From Rhabdophis nuchalis (taxonomy: Eukaryota; Chordata; Lepidosauria; Squamata; Natricidae): a stretch of DNA of 64,000 nucleotides. The stretch lies in contig CM077648.1 in assembly GCA_039707465.1 (NCBI GenBank), positions 16,323,119-16,387,118 on the forward strand. Direction: 5' to 3'. Shown here piece after piece: positions 63,073-64,000 of this stretch. Each line of letters starts with the position of its first letter. Position 1 is the stretch's first letter. The position numbers and the translations under genes are program-made. The notes under the pieces are model-generated. The model saw only the letters and a list, made by a program, of their open reading frames with translations, was not told the origin of the DNA and made no database searches.

Positions 63073-63960
63073 CTCTTGTGGTTGATTTGCTCCGCGCCTC
63101 GCCTCGCCTCGCCTTGCCGGAGCGATCAACAGTTAGTCTTTTTTTTTTTTTTTTTACAACTGTTGGGTTTTTTCGGAGCGGAAAAGGAGAAAGGGGAAAA
63201 AAAAAAAAGAGGGATGGAAGCCAACCGCCCCAAGAGTTGGTAAGCAGGCGCCCCGCGCTCCACTTCCCGCGGTCAGCACATCCCTGCCTGAGGATCTAAT
63301 CGGTGGTACCCAGGCTCCGGCTCCTTCCCAGGCGAGGCAAAGGATGTCGCTGGGGGGCGGGGGGGAAAGAAGGCAGGAAGGCTCCCCTCGCGGACCAGAG
63401 AGAAAACTGCGCCCCGCTTCGCAGCGCCAACGTGAGGCGGGCGAAGAGGGAGGGAGGGAGGCGGGGGGGGGGGGAGAAAGCGAGCGCGCCTCTTCTCCCT
63501 CCTCGTTCTTTGTGCTGGTTCGTCAGGTAGCCAGGCGGCGCCCGCGAACTCCCTCGTCCTCCCCCATCCTGGTCCCTCCATCTTCTCGTGACTCCGCCCG
63601 GTGCCAAGTGCCCCCCTCCCCTTCCCCCCCCCAAAAGGACAGCCGAGCTCCCAGCTCTGGACGGCCTTATTTTTGGCCTTAGCCCTGCCCCAGCCTTCCT
63701 GGAGCTGCGCTACCTGGTGGGTTCCCGTGGAAGAAGGGTTCTTTTTTTTTTGGAGGGAGGGGGAACCGGAGAGAGAAGTATTTGGGTGGGTCCTGTTGCT
63801 TTGAGGGTTAAGGCCCCCTTGGTCGCTAACCACGCCCCTTTTTGTTTCCCTCTTCGCCTATTTCCACCTGTTAAAGCAACAGGCTTGTTATTGAAGGAGC
63901 CACTCTGGAAGGACACAAGATGCCTTTTTCTTGACTGGGGGGCGCGGGGGGGGGGGGAAA
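62950..63960 (-). promoter_or_regulatory. SNCA: CpG-rich block, probable SNCA promoter region
   Basis: This kilobase is strikingly richer in G+C and in CpG than the introns. It surrounds the exon 1 donor at 63073 and carries many GC-box-like and purine-rich tracts (for example 63440-63475). SNCA promoters are known to be TATA-less and CpG-rich, and I see no convincing TATA box at a sensible place. The open frames across it are low-complexity and appear in all frames on both strands, so they are not genes. The exact start site and transcription factor sites cannot be fixed from sequence alone. Confidence 0.6.
63073..63300 (-). other. SNCA: SNCA non-coding exon 1 (3' end firm, 5' end estimated)
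   Basis: Read on the minus strand, a strong donor (CAAGAG followed by gtgagtaaac) ends an exon at 63073, just inside the GC-rich block. SNCA is known to start with an untranslated exon, and the next acceptor downstream is the exon 2 acceptor at 59510-59511, giving a 3.6 kb intron 1. The transcription start cannot be read directly, so the upper coordinate is approximate. The exon includes several GGCGA repeats (63094-63115) and an A/T-rich run near 63138-63155. Confidence 0.6.
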
Positions 63961-64000
63961 CATGAGGTAAACCAAAGGATGGGAAATTGCAAGGAAGACA

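Noticed and set aside
63273..63833. 186-codon open frame in the promoter block, minus strand
   Set aside because: GC-rich and low complexity, overlaps other long frames, and lies upstream of SNCA exon 1. No homology recognised.

Overview
The window is vertebrate nuclear DNA, most likely from a snake (a squamate in any case). It is AT-rich, intron-dominated and full of squamate repeats: CR1 LINEs whose ends carry AATAG/AATAC microsatellite tails, L2, L1 and RTE LINE fragments, tRNA-derived Sauria-type SINEs, Penelope-like elements, Helitron-like ends, and many short hAT and Tc/mariner-like non-autonomous DNA transposons. There is no bacterial or viral gene organisation.

One host gene is supported, and it fills most of the window: SNCA (alpha-synuclein) on the minus strand. 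All five coding exons are present with consensus GT-AG borders and consistent phases: exon 2 (59364-59509, start codon 59484-59482), exon 3 (54769-54810), exon 4 (50072-50217), exon 5 (10332-10409) and exon 6 (coding to the stop at 7023-7025). A non-coding first exon ends at a strong donor at 63073 inside a GC/CpG-rich block (about 62.9-63.96 kb) that is probably the promoter CpG island. The 3' UTR runs from 7022 to about 6430 with two AATAAA signals. The predicted protein has 139 residues.

Layout on the plus strand: 1-6430 is sequence 3' of SNCA, made of CR1, a GC-rich composite element, a Helitron-like element and an hAT; 6430-7055 is the terminal exon; 7056-10331 intron 5; 10410-50071 intron 4 (39.7 kb, holding almost all the LINE, LTR, Penelope and hAT insertions); 50218-54768 intron 3; 54811-59363 intron 2; 59510-63072 intron 1; 63073-64000 first exon and promoter. 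No exon of any neighbouring gene was recognised.

Many insertions can be delimited to the base because their target-site duplications survive (8 bp for hAT, TA for Tc/mariner-like, 5 bp for a solo LTR, 12-13 bp for SINEs). Several are nested, so relative ages can be read. I found no new multi-gene system. The most interesting points are lineage-specific changes in alpha-synuclein (Thr53, Pro at the human Ser129 position, extra Met residues), a wobble-altered miR-7 seed site beside an intact miR-153 seed site in the 3' UTR, transposons very close to splice sites, hammerhead-ribozyme-like cores in Penelope-like termini, and two long inverted repeats.
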